DNA from: Chthoniobacterales bacterium
Lineage (GTDB): Bacteria > Verrucomicrobiota > Verrucomicrobiia > Chthoniobacterales > UBA10450
Direction: 5' to 3'
Assembly: GCA_013697365.1 (NCBI GenBank)
Contig: JACCXA010000112.1
Location: 1-14,587 of the forward strand
DNA length: 14,587 nt
Numbering within the stretch: position 1 is the first letter of the stretch; each line of letters opens with the position of its first letter. Both the position numbers and the translations under genes were made by a program. The notes under the pieces were generated by a model, which had not been told where the DNA came from, did not search any database, and worked only from the letters and a program-made list of their open reading frames with translations. Positions 6,608 to 14,124 of this stretch are shown piece by piece.

Positions 6608-8202
6608 AATACATTTTCGTAACTGGTGGAGTGGTGAGCTCGCTAGGCAAGGGGCTGGCGGCGGCTGCCCTCGGGACGCTGCTGGAGCTCCGCGGGCTGC
6701 GCATAGTATTTCAAAAATTTGATCCGTATCTGAACGTCGATCCCGGAACGATGAACCCATTTGAGCACGGGGAGGTTTACGTTTTGAACGATGGAGCTGA
6801 GACCGATCTCGACCTGGGACACTACGAACGTTTTACGAATTGCATTCTCTCGCGGCACCACAACATGACCAGCGGCAAAGTCTACGAAAGTGTTATTCTC
6901 AAGGAGCGTCGCGGCGATTACCTCGGCAAAACCGTCCAGGTGATTCCTCATGTCACCGATGAGATCAAACGGCGCATTCGCGAGGTCAGCGATGAAGGGA
7001 AAGCGGATGTCATCATCACTGAGATTGGTGGGACGACGGGTGATATCGAAGGCCTGCCGTTCCTGGAAGCGATCCGGCAGTTTATTCTCGAAGCGGGTCC
7101 GCAGAACGTCGTTAACATGCACGTCACGCTCGTGCCTTACATCAGGGCAGCCGGCGAATTGAAGACAAAGCCGACGCAGCAAAGCGTGGCAAAGCTACGG
7201 GAGATTGGTCTTCAGCCGCAGGTCTTGATGTGCCGCACTGAATTCCCGCTCGACCTGGAGACGCGACAAAAGCTTTCGATGTTTTGTAATGTCTCGCCAC
7301 GCGCAGTGATCGAAGCGCGCGACGTGCAGAATACGATCTACGAAGTGCCCCTGATGTTGCAGGCGGAGGGCGTGGACGAGCTCGTGTGCGAGTTGCTGAA
7401 CCTGCAAACGCCCGCGCCCGATTTGACGAATTGGCGAAAGTTTGTTGATCGCATCATTAGCCCGAAGAAGCAGGTCAAGATCGCTGTGGTCGGCAAGTAC
7501 ATCGACCTGCAGGACGCTTACAAGAGCATCTACGAATCGCTTACTCATGCGGCCGCGAGCCAGGATTGCGGGATCGACTTAAAGCTGATCGACGCGGAAA
7601 GATTACAGGATGGCGTGGATGGTCAGTTGAAAGACGTTGCGGGAGTTCTAATCCCGGGTGGTTTCGGTGAGCGCGGCGTGGAAGGCAAAATCAAGGCGGC
7701 ACGATTTGCGCGCGAGCAGAAGCTGCCCTTTCTCGGGCTTTGCCTTGGCATGCAAGTCGCAACGATAGAGTTCGCGCGGAATGTTTGCGGCCTGGAGAGA
7801 GCAAATAGCACTGAGTTCGATCAGAATGCAGAGGACCCTGTAATCTGTCTGTTAAACGAGCAGCGCGAAATCCGGAACAAAGGAGCGAGCATGCGGCTCG
7901 GCACCTGGCCGACGAAGATTTCCCAAGGGACGCTGGCGGAAAAGATCTACGGCAGCTCAGAGGTCCTCGAGCGTCATCGGCACCGCTACGAATTTAACAT
8001 GAAGTATCGCGAACGGATGGGCGAAAAAGGCTTTCTTGTTTCGGGCACATCCCCTGATGGGGCGCTGGCGGAACTAATCGAGCTGCGCGATCACCCTTAC
8101 TTCCTGGCCTGTCAGTATCACCCGGAATTCCAGAGCAAACCGAACAAGCCGCACCCTCTCTTCAAGGGGTTCATTCAGGCTTGTCTGGCGCATCAGAGCT
8201 AA
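6604..8202 (+). CDS. pyrG: CTP synthase (glutamine hydrolysing)
   Basis: Makes CTP from UTP, ATP and glutamine in the cytoplasm. The start is the ATG at 6604, giving MKYIFVTGGVVSSLGKGLAA, the invariant family N-terminus; the open frame continues 255 nt upstream into kdsB, but that part is a shadow. The 532 residues are a full-length enzyme. The amidoligase domain (1 to about 270) has the P-loop GGVVSSLGKG at 8-17, the DPYLNVDPGTMNP and HGEVYV stretches at 40-60, and EIGGTTGDIEG at 140-150. The class I glutamine amidotransferase domain (about 290-532) has PGGFGERG at 351-358, nucleophile C380 in GLCLGMQ, and H506/E508 in YHPEFQ. The 4-nt ATGA overlap with kdsB places it in the LPS-precursor operon. 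Its TAA overlaps the stop of the convergent sua5 gene, leaving no intergenic terminator. The kdsA gene that often follows pyrG is absent. Confidence 0.97.
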   Translation: MKYIFVTGGVVSSLGKGLAAAALGTLLELRGLRIVFQKFDPYLNVDPGTMNPFEHGEVYVLNDGAETDLDLGHYERFTNCILSRHHNMTSGKVYESVILKERRGDYLGKTVQVIPHVTDEIKRRIREVSDEGKADVIITEIGGTTGDIEGLPFLEAIRQFILEAGPQNVVNMHVTLVPYIRAAGELKTKPTQQSVAKLREIGLQPQVLMCRTEFPLDLETRQKLSMFCNVSPRAVIEARDVQNTIYEVPLMLQAEGVDELVCELLNLQTPAPDLTNWRKFVDRIISPKKQVKIAVVGKYIDLQDAYKSIYESLTHAAASQDCGIDLKLIDAERLQDGVDGQLKDVAGVLIPGGFGERGVEGKIKAARFAREQKLPFLGLCLGMQVATIEFARNVCGLERANSTEFDQNAEDPVICLLNEQREIRNKGASMRLGTWPTKISQGTLAEKIYGSSEVLERHRHRYEFNMKYRERMGEKGFLVSGTSPDGALAELIELRDHPYFLACQYHPEFQSKPNKPHPLFKGFIQACLAHQS

Positions 8203-9221
8203 CAGCATTCGAATTCTTTCGCTGCGGGACGCAAACCCTGGCGCGCGGCAGCGCGCCGAAGACGATCCATGATTGCGCGGCCGAGCCCCTCTTCCGGAAT
8301 TTCTTCCGCCACGATTAAATCCAGTCGCGCGTCGTCGAGTGCGCGTAGGTGGCGGAACAAATTTGCCGCCGCTTCGCGCAAATTTCCAGCTGCGCTCAAG
8401 GCGCGCGTTTCAGCGTATCCTGCTTTCTCCATCGGCTCGAAGCTCAGAGCCCCGATGCGACCCGGAGGTGGCTGAAACGACATGAGTGAGGTGGTGAGTT
8501 GCAGCCGCGTTCGCGGCGCGTAGTGCGAGCGAAGCTGGCCCGGAGCTTCGGGCCGCCTGGGGGACGTGACCTCACGTACGCTTCCTAGCTCACCGAGCTG
8601 CTCGGCTGTGATCGGGCCGTGTCGCAGGATCTCAATTCGTTCGTTTCGCACGGCGACGATGGTCGATTCCAATCCGTACTTTGTCGCGCCGCCATCAACG
8701 ATCACTGGGATTCGGCCTTGGAGCTCATCTGCGACGTGCGTCGCAGCCGTGGGACTAATTCGGCCAAACCGGTTTGCGCTCGGAGCCGCGAGTGGCTTGT
8801 CGAAGGCTTCGATGATTTCTTTAAAAATCGGATGGGCGCTAATGCGAACCGCCACCGTCTGCAATCCGGCCGTAACGATGTCGGGAACAATGTCCTGCCG
8901 CGGCAATATCAGCGAAAGGGGGCCCGGCCAGAATCGATCCAGAAGGTCTCCGATCAGGCGCTCGTCGTCCGAAGGCATCGCGACGATTCGAGCGAGCCAC
9001 CCGCGATCAGGCAGATGAACAATGAGCGGGTCGAAACGCGGCCGTTCTTTCGCTTCAAAAATCTTTACCGCCGCGTTCACATCGAGCGCATCCGCCGCCA
9101 GCCCATAAACGGTCTCGGTCGGCAGAGCCACCGGTTCACCACGCCGAAGATGAGCGACCGCCGCTTGGGTCGCCACCACCAGCTCCTCCGGTGTCCGCGC
9201 AGGCAGGGTCTGCGTCTTCAC
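8199..9221 (-). CDS. sua5: L-threonylcarbamoyladenylate synthase (Sua5-type, YrdC plus Sua5 domain)
   Basis: Cytoplasmic enzyme making threonylcarbamoyl-AMP from threonine, bicarbonate and ATP for the t6A37 modification of ANN-decoding tRNAs. The 340 residues match the long Sua5 form rather than short TsaC. The YrdC domain spans about 12-205, with PTETVYGLAADA at 34-45, K58 and R60 in AKERPRFDPLIVH, LAAPSANRFGRISPT at 144-158, and GLESTIV at 183-189. The conserved linker PGQLRSHYAP is at 227-236 and the Sua5 domain is about 245-335. The tail ends in KEFECC, with two adjacent cysteines. The start is a GTG at 9219-9221 overlapping the purK TGA as GTGA, so it is probably translated by coupling as the last gene of purE-purK-sua5. 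Its TAG (8199-8201) overlaps the TAA of convergent pyrG (8200-8202). Confidence 0.94.
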   Translation of the reverse strand: MKTQTLPARTPEELVVATQAAVAHLRRGEPVALPTETVYGLAADALDVNAAVKIFEAKERPRFDPLIVHLPDRGWLARIVAMPSDDERLIGDLLDRFWPGPLSLILPRQDIVPDIVTAGLQTVAVRISAHPIFKEIIEAFDKPLAAPSANRFGRISPTAATHVADELQGRIPVIVDGGATKYGLESTIVAVRNERIEILRHGPITAEQLGELGSVREVTSPRRPEAPGQLRSHYAPRTRLQLTTSLMSFQPPPGRIGALSFEPMEKAGYAETRALSAAGNLREAAANLFRHLRALDDARLDLIVAEEIPEEGLGRAIMDRLRRAAARQGLRPAAKEFECC

Positions 9222-10363
9222 TTCGCTTCCGGGTAAAGATCTGCGCGCGCTTTCGTCACTCGCGCGATTACTTCCTCGGCAGTTGCGCCGACCGCGGTCA
9301 GGTGACCCATCTTGCGGCGCGGCCGCGGCTCCTGTTTTCCGTAAAGGTGAAGGTGCACACCTTCAGTGTGCAACGCCTTGCTCCAATCAGGTTCTCCATT
9401 TTGCCAGGCGTCTCCCAAAATATTGGCCATCGCGGATGGCCGCAGAATTTCGGTGGAGCCGAGAGGCAATCCGCAAACGGCGCGCACGTGCTGCTCGAAC
9501 TGGCTGGTCGCACAGCCTTCGATTGTCCAATGCCCCGAGTTGTGCGTGCGCGGCGCGAGCTCATTCACCAGCAACTCGCCATCTGGTTTCAGGAATAACT
9601 CCACCGCAAGGAGGCCCACCAGCTCCAGCCGTTCGGCAATCGCACAGGCCAAGGCCGCGGCGGCATGCTCGACCTCTGCATCGATGCGCGCGGGCACGAC
9701 CGTGAGATCGAGGATGTGATTGCGGTGAATATTCTCGCAAACCGGGAAGGTCTTCGTCGCACCGTCAGCCCCGCGAGCGACGATGACGGATAGCTCGGCG
9801 ACGAAGTCGACCGAAGCTTCCAACACCAATTCATCGGCGGAGCTGGCATTCCAGATCTCGTCGAAATCGTCGCGCGTGTTGATCGTCTGTTGCCCTTTGC
9901 CATCATAACCGAATGCCGCCGTTTTCAGAATGGCTGGACGGCCAATTTGCTCGATCGCATCCGCGAGTTCATACGCGTTCCGCACCGCGCGATAGGGAGC
10001 GATAGGAAGGCCCGCACCAGCTAGGAAATCTTTTTCGCGCAGCCGATTTTGCGCGATATGCAGGATCGCTCCCGCAGGCCGAACGTCTCGCGATTTCGCG
10101 CACCAGCCGACTGTCTCCGCCGGGACATTCTCGAATTCGAAAGTGATGACATCCACGTCCTGAGCGAATCGCCGAACCGCGGCCTCGTTGGTGTATTCCG
10201 CGATCCGGGTCAGATCGGCGAACTGGCCCGCCGGGCTGTTCTCTTCAGGAGTGAAAACTTCTACGCGGTAGCCCATCCGACGCGCGGCCATGGCAAACAT
10301 GCGCCCCAGTTGACCGCCGCCCATGACCCCAATGCGGGCACCGGGCAGATATGCTTCGCTCAT
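9218..10363 (-). CDS. purK: 5-(carboxyamino)imidazole ribonucleotide synthase
   Basis: ATP-grasp enzyme of purine synthesis that carboxylates AIR with bicarbonate and ATP to N5-CAIR, which PurE then rearranges. The 381 residues are the normal length. The N-terminal domain has IGVMGGGQLGRM at 11-22. The ATP-grasp region has RPAILKTAAFGYDGKGQ at 142-158, ELSVIVARG at 190-198, and the metal/ATP site VELFL...LLVNELAPRTHNSGHWT at 254-280. KMGHLT at 351-356 is the conserved motif near the C-terminus. The ATG at 10363 overlaps the purE stop as ATGA, and its own TGA overlaps the GTG of sua5, so the three genes form a coupled operon. No Shine-Dalgarno site is visible, which fits coupling. Confidence 0.97.
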   Translation of the reverse strand: MSEAYLPGARIGVMGGGQLGRMFAMAARRMGYRVEVFTPEENSPAGQFADLTRIAEYTNEAAVRRFAQDVDVITFEFENVPAETVGWCAKSRDVRPAGAILHIAQNRLREKDFLAGAGLPIAPYRAVRNAYELADAIEQIGRPAILKTAAFGYDGKGQQTINTRDDFDEIWNASSADELVLEASVDFVAELSVIVARGADGATKTFPVCENIHRNHILDLTVVPARIDAEVEHAAAALACAIAERLELVGLLAVELFLKPDGELLVNELAPRTHNSGHWTIEGCATSQFEQHVRAVCGLPLGSTEILRPSAMANILGDAWQNGEPDWSKALHTEGVHLHLYGKQEPRPRRKMGHLTAVGATAEEVIARVTKARADLYPEAK

Positions 10364-10860
10364 GCCAGATGCTGAGCGAGGACCGCCTCAGTCTGCTTTT
10401 GGCGAAAAGCTTCGATCTTTGCGCGCACCTTTTCATCCGTCAGGCCGATGATGCTGGCGGCGAGTAAGCCGGAATTTTTGGCGCCGGCAACGCCGATAGC
10501 GAGTGTGCCGACGGCAACGCCCGCTGGCATCTGCGCAATGGAGAAGAAAGAATCGATGCCTTTAAGAGCTTGGGATTCGACCGGCACTCCCAAGACCGGC
10601 AGCCAGGTGTGTGCAGCGATCATTCCCGGCAAATGCGCCGCTCCCCCTGCCCCGGCGATGATCACTCGCAACCCGCGTCCCGCCGCCGCCCGGGCAAAAT
10701 CTGCCATCAACTCCGGAGTCCGATGTGCGGAAACAATGCGGTGTTCGTTTGAGACGCCGAGGTCGTTGAGAAAGTCGACCGCGTGGCGCATCGTTCCCCA
10801 ATCCGAGGCGCTGCCCATGACGACCGCGACAAGCGGGGCGGGCGAGTTGGTCGATGTCAT
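10360..10860 (-). CDS. purE: N5-carboxyaminoimidazole ribonucleotide mutase (class I PurE)
   Basis: Converts N5-CAIR to CAIR in purine synthesis and works directly after PurK. The chosen start gives 166 residues, the usual length. The class I motifs are VVMGSASDW at 13-21, RIVSAHRTPE at 41-50 with catalytic H46, and IAGAGGAAHLPGM at 68-80. Start choice: AGGAAG (reverse of 10872-10877) lies 11 nt before the ATG at 10860 but only 2 nt before the in-frame ATG at 10869. The first is therefore preferred, and the second would add three residues. The frame is open further to a TTG at 10944, but that part overlaps an inverted repeat and has no family similarity. It is the first gene of purE-purK-sua5, divergent from aroK. 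Confidence 0.95.
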   Translation of the reverse strand: MTSTNSPAPLVAVVMGSASDWGTMRHAVDFLNDLGVSNEHRIVSAHRTPELMADFARAAAGRGLRVIIAGAGGAAHLPGMIAAHTWLPVLGVPVESQALKGIDSFFSIAQMPAGVAVGTLAIGVAGAKNSGLLAASIIGLTDEKVRAKIEAFRQKQTEAVLAQHLA

Positions 10861-10982
10861 GGCTTCCATGACTTCCTGCGGAGGCTTTGCTTGTAAAGGT
10901 GTTTCTGCACGGGAGGGGCGACACTCGGGTCGCCGGTTTGACAAGAGTGTCGCCGTACCGGGCGATACGCTACTTTGGTCTT
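10861..10982. promoter_or_regulatory. Divergent control region between purE and aroK
   Basis: A 122-base gap must hold the start signals for the leftward purE-purK-sua5 unit and probably the rightward aroK-queG unit. A perfect TTGACA stands at 10938-10943 on the plus strand. The best following -10-like hexamer, TACGCT at 10966-10971, is 22 nt away, longer than the usual 17, so a standard sigma-70 promoter is doubtful. If it is used, the aroK message would have a leader of only a few bases, which would fit the absence of a Shine-Dalgarno site before the aroK ATG. The TTGACA lies in the loop of a perfect inverted repeat described separately. I could not place a leftward promoter. Confidence 0.35.
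10917..10954. repeat. Perfect 10-bp inverted repeat in the purE/aroK gap
   Basis: GGCGACACTC at 10917-10926 is matched exactly by its reverse complement GAGTGTCGCC at 10945-10954, with an 18-base loop. A third partial copy, GTCGCC at 10929-10934, lets the left arm pair alternatively within itself (GGCGAC 10917-10922 with GTCGCC 10929-10934). The loop contains TTGACA. Such a structure could be an operator, a cruciform or RNA hairpin, or one copy of a dispersed REP-like palindrome. A single window cannot separate these. Confidence 0.7.
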
Positions 10983-11513
10983 ATGGAGCGTGGCGAGGCG
11001 ATCGTGCTCATCGGTTTTATGGGAACGGGAAAATCTTCCATCGGCCGGCATCTGGCCCGGAGAACAAGTCTGCCGCGTTACGACACGGACGAGATGGTGT
11101 CGGCGCGATACGGATTGCGAATTGCGGAGATTTTCGTGCAGTTCGGCGAATCCGATTTTCGCGGGGCTGAAACCGATGCGCTCAGCCAAATCCCCGAACA
11201 GCCGGTCATTGTGGTCACAGGCGGAGGGATTGTGCTGCGGTCTGAGAACGTGGCAATCCTCCATCGGCTGGGCAGAATTGTGAATCTCGCGGCGGACGAA
11301 GAGACCCTTTTCGCGCGAGTATCCCGGCGCGCGGCAAGGCCGCTCTTGCAGACCGCAAATCCGCGCGAAACTTTGTCCGCAATGCTTAAGCAACGGGAGC
11401 CGCTCTATCGGGCGGCAGCGGATTTTACTATCGATACTTCAGTCCTCCGGCACGACGAAGTCGCTGATATTATTCTGAGGCAGCTCCAGCCTTTGCGTCT
11501 TCATTTTGAGTGA
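10983..11513 (+). CDS. aroK: Shikimate kinase
   Basis: Phosphorylates shikimate with ATP in aromatic amino acid synthesis, in the cytoplasm. From the ATG at 10983 the protein has 176 residues, typical for the family; the frame is open to 10887, but the added part covers the inverted repeat and lacks similarity. Walker A is GFMGTGKS at 11-18. The shikimate-binding DTD is at 34-36, R60 and E63 lie in the FR..E motif, GGG is at 80-82, and the lid arginine is in ARP near 118-120. REPLY at 138-142 is the conserved substrate-binding stretch. Phe-Met rather than other residues within Walker A matches common AroK sequences. No Shine-Dalgarno site is visible. The TGA overlaps the queG ATG by one base (TGATG), suggesting coupled translation. 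Confidence 0.95.
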   Translation: MERGEAIVLIGFMGTGKSSIGRHLARRTSLPRYDTDEMVSARYGLRIAEIFVQFGESDFRGAETDALSQIPEQPVIVVTGGGIVLRSENVAILHRLGRIVNLAADEETLFARVSRRAARPLLQTANPRETLSAMLKQREPLYRAAADFTIDTSVLRHDEVADIILRQLQPLRLHFE

Positions 11514-12610
11514 TGGTTGAGATCTCCGATCAGATCCCAGCATCCGCCACTGTCGGGATGGCGACGTCTGACGGACTCAAGGCGAAGCTTGTCGCGCGTT
11601 CGAAAGAACTTGGCTTTGCCTCTTGTCGCGTTGCGCAGGCTGCGCAGCCGCGTCATCACGCCGAGTTCGAGCGATGGCTGAAGGATGGGGCCGCGGGCGA
11701 AATGAATTGGATCGAACGCGGTGCCGGGAAACGCTCCGATCCGCAGCTCGTTCTTCCCGGAGCGCGCTCAATCGTGGTTTTGGCGATGAGTTACTGGCAG
11801 GGCTCGCCCGGAGATCGGGGTTCCGCAGGGGCTGGCCGCATCGCTCGCTACGCGTGGGGTGATGACTATCACGACTTGGTTCTGGCAAAGCTCCGCGAGC
11901 TTGATGCTGACCTCATCGCACAGGGAGGAACGCAGAAAGTTTACGTCGATACCGGACCAGTCCTGGAACGCGATCACGCCGCGGAAGCCGGGGTTGGCTG
12001 GCACGGCAAGAGCACGATGCTGCTCGACCAAAGACTGGGCACCTGGTTCTTTCTCGGCGAAATTCTTACCACACTGGAGCTCGCGCCAGATTTGCCGCAG
12101 CGACCGCGCTGCGGGAGTTGCACGCGCTGCATGACGGCCTGCCCCACTGGCGCAATCACGGACGCGCACCGCCTCGACGCACGGCGCTGCATTTCCTATC
12201 TGACGATCGAGCTCAAGGGTTCCATCCCAATGGAATTTCGGCCGCTCATCGGCGACCGAATCTACGGTTGCGACACTTGCCTGGAGGTGTGCCCTTGGAA
12301 CCGATTCGCAGCCGTGTCGCGCGAAACCGCTTTCGCCATGCGTCCCGCAACAGCTACGATGAGGCTGCGCGATTATCTGGCGCTGAACGATGCGCAATTC
12401 CGCACTCTCTTCCGCGGCTCACCCATCAAACGCATCAAGCGCCGCGGGCTTCTGCGAAATGTCTGCGTTGCACTAGGAAACGTCGGCACCGTCGAAGACT
12501 TGCCTGCCCTCCAGCGGGCAGCCGCAGACCCTGAGCCCCTGATCGGAGAGCACGCTGAGTGGGCCATCGGACGTCTACATGCGAGACTGTCCACACCGGC
12601 TCAGGGATGA
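11513..12610 (+). CDS. queG: Epoxyqueuosine reductase with C-terminal HEAT-like repeat
   Basis: Catalyses the last step of queuosine synthesis, reducing epoxyqueuosine in the tRNA wobble position with cobalamin and two [4Fe-4S] clusters. From the ATG at 11513 it has 365 residues. Visible are GRIARYAWGDDYH at 108-120, VDTGPVLERDHAAEAGVGWHGKS around 145-167 (D146 is the probable catalytic acid by family comparison), and eight cluster cysteines: C200, C203, C206, C210 (CGSCTRCMTAC), C226, C253, C256 and C260 (CDTCLEVCPWN). Residues about 315-358 (LRNVCVALGNVG...GEHAEWAIGRL) form HEAT-like helices, as in the longer Gram-positive-type QueG proteins. A GTG at 11510 would add one residue, and an in-frame ATG at 11558 would shorten it by 15. 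The start overlaps the aroK stop by one base. Confidence 0.95.
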   Translation: MVEISDQIPASATVGMATSDGLKAKLVARSKELGFASCRVAQAAQPRHHAEFERWLKDGAAGEMNWIERGAGKRSDPQLVLPGARSIVVLAMSYWQGSPGDRGSAGAGRIARYAWGDDYHDLVLAKLRELDADLIAQGGTQKVYVDTGPVLERDHAAEAGVGWHGKSTMLLDQRLGTWFFLGEILTTLELAPDLPQRPRCGSCTRCMTACPTGAITDAHRLDARRCISYLTIELKGSIPMEFRPLIGDRIYGCDTCLEVCPWNRFAAVSRETAFAMRPATATMRLRDYLALNDAQFRTLFRGSPIKRIKRRGLLRNVCVALGNVGTVEDLPALQRAAADPEPLIGEHAEWAIGRLHARLSTPAQG

Positions 12611-12705
12611 ACTGCGCACGCACACCGAAGTGAACGGCTTTTGCTTTGCAATGGTCCAAGCTACTCCCTATTGGTCTCTGTCCCACGAATCCGACCGCCC
12701 CAATC
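12611..12705. other. Intergenic region before the efflux genes
   Basis: Ninety-five bases separate queG from the membrane fusion protein start. The frame of the latter is open back to a TTG at 12646, but the extra 20 residues have no similarity to the family. No terminator hairpin with a T-run follows queG, and no promoter could be placed with confidence. Confidence 0.3.
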
Positions 12706-14064
12706 ATGCATCAGACTATCGCCACGCCAGGCGTTTCGGCTCCTCCGAAGAAACGGCGCTCGCGCAAGAAGCGATATATCATAATTGGAGTTCTGCTCCT
12801 GCTCATCGGCTGGGGCGTGACCTTACACATCCTCGGGAAGCGCGAGAAGCCGATCCCGGTGGTCACTGAGAAAGCGCTGCGGAAGACCATTCTGCAGACA
12901 GTTTCCGCGACAGGTAAAATTCAGCCTGAAGTGGAAGTCAAAATCTCGCCCGAGGTCGCCGGAGAGATCACCGAATTGCCAGTCGTTGATGGGATTCAGG
13001 TGAAAAAGGGAGATCTTTTGATGAAGATCAAACCAGACTCTTATAAGGCGTTGCTCGAGGCCCAGATGGCGGCCATCAGCGCGGCGCAGTCCACGAGCAT
13101 TCAGTTAAAGGCAGCGGCCGCGAAAACGGAGGCGGATTTACGGCGGAGCCAGGACCTTTTTTCCAAACAGATGATCTCAGAATCGGAATTCACGACCGCG
13201 CAGACTGCGCATGATGTCGCGAAATCGACGTACGACAGCTCCTTGCACGAAATCGAACGCGCCCAGGCAGGTTCCAGCCAGGCTCGTGATGCGCTTTCCA
13301 AAACGATCATAAATGCGCCGATGGACGGAACGATTACGGTCCTGAACAGCAAGCTCGGCGAGCGCGTGGTCGCGACCAACCAGTTCGCCGGAACGGAGGT
13401 GATGCGCGTGGCGGATCTGAGCAAGATGGAAGCGCGTGTCGACGTGAACGAGAACGACGTCGTCACGGTCAAGATCGGCGACGTGGCTTCCGTCGTGATC
13501 GATGCTTATGGCGAGCGGAAGTTCCGCGGCACTGTGGCGCAGATAGCTAACACCGGTAAGACAACCGGTGCCGCGACCCAGGAGGAAGTCACAAATTTCG
13601 AGGTCAAGATACATATCGATGACAACGACGTGCAGCTGCGGCCGGGCTTGAGCTGCACGGCGGACATTGAGACTGATATGGTCGAAAATGCTGTCGCCGT
13701 CCCGATGCAGAGCGTCACGATTCGCACCGGCGACAGCAACTTGAGCCCGGAAGAAATCGAGAAACGGAAGCAAAAGATAACAGCCGACAGCAAAGGCGAC
13801 AATGAAGCGGAATTCACAAACCAGCTCCTGGAGAAAAAAACCGCCAAAGAAGAACGGGAGAAGCTCGCGAAAGTGGTCTTCCTGAAGAAGGGCAACAAGG
13901 CGGAAATGGTGAAGGTGACGACGGGAATCGCGGACGACACCTATATGGAGGTCAAAAGCGGAATCCAGCCGGGCGACGAGGTGATCTCTGGAAGCTACAG
14001 CGCAATTAGTCGCAAGTTAAAAGACGGCGCCTTGGTCGAGATCGAGAAAGCCGAAAAGAAGTGA
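12706..14064 (+). CDS. MacA/HlyD-family periplasmic membrane fusion protein of an efflux system
   Basis: Membrane-anchored adaptor linking an inner-membrane ABC exporter to an outer-membrane channel. From the ATG at 12706 it has 452 residues. A very basic N-terminus (PPKKRRSRKKR, 13-23) is followed by one membrane anchor at 24-42, giving cytoplasmic-in topology. The lipoyl/barrel-sandwich half-motifs are at about 67-110 (SATGKIQPEVEVKISPEVAG) and 202-221 (INAPMDGTITVL). Between them lies an alpha-helical hairpin at about 112-200, rich in Ala, Gln, Ser and Lys. The beta-barrel domain is about 235-330, followed by a membrane-proximal domain. An unusually charged segment at about 343-388, mostly Lys and Glu, interrupts that last domain before GNKAEMVKVTTGI at 396-408. 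The neighbouring ATPase of MacB type supports a MacAB-like pump. The substrate cannot be predicted. No Shine-Dalgarno site is visible at this ATG. Confidence 0.9.
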   Translation: MHQTIATPGVSAPPKKRRSRKKRYIIIGVLLLLIGWGVTLHILGKREKPIPVVTEKALRKTILQTVSATGKIQPEVEVKISPEVAGEITELPVVDGIQVKKGDLLMKIKPDSYKALLEAQMAAISAAQSTSIQLKAAAAKTEADLRRSQDLFSKQMISESEFTTAQTAHDVAKSTYDSSLHEIERAQAGSSQARDALSKTIINAPMDGTITVLNSKLGERVVATNQFAGTEVMRVADLSKMEARVDVNENDVVTVKIGDVASVVIDAYGERKFRGTVAQIANTGKTTGAATQEEVTNFEVKIHIDDNDVQLRPGLSCTADIETDMVENAVAVPMQSVTIRTGDSNLSPEEIEKRKQKITADSKGDNEAEFTNQLLEKKTAKEEREKLAKVVFLKKGNKAEMVKVTTGIADDTYMEVKSGIQPGDEVISGSYSAISRKLKDGALVEIEKAEKK

Positions 14065-14124
14065 TGGCCGGAGCGTCTGCTCCAAACGCCATTCACTGAT
14101 TTAAACGACCGGCCACATACAGCG
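14065..14124 (+). other. Short gap with hairpin potential between the fusion protein and ABC genes
   Basis: Immediately after the stop codon, GGAGC (14070-14074) and GCTCC (14079-14083) can form a 5-bp stem with a 4-base loop. A wider inverted repeat, TGGCCGG at 14065-14071 and CCGGCCA at 14109-14115, spans most of the gap and competes with the small hairpin. No T-run follows, so this is not a typical intrinsic terminator. It might affect message stability or expression balance between the two genes, or be chance. Confidence 0.3.

Noticed and set aside
10887..10982. Upstream extension of aroK by 32 residues
   Set aside because: It covers the inverted repeat and shows no similarity to shikimate kinases; the family start matches the ATG at 10983.
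12646..12705. TTG-initiated 20-residue extension of the membrane fusion protein
   Set aside because: The basic stretch and membrane anchor already form a normal N-terminus from ATG 12706; the extension has no family-like features.
13551..13570. CACCGGT ... ACCGGTG inverted repeat with a 6-base loop inside the membrane fusion protein gene
   Set aside because: It lies in the middle of a coding sequence, encodes a Thr-Gly repeat (NTGKTTG), and nothing around it suggests regulation or recombination.
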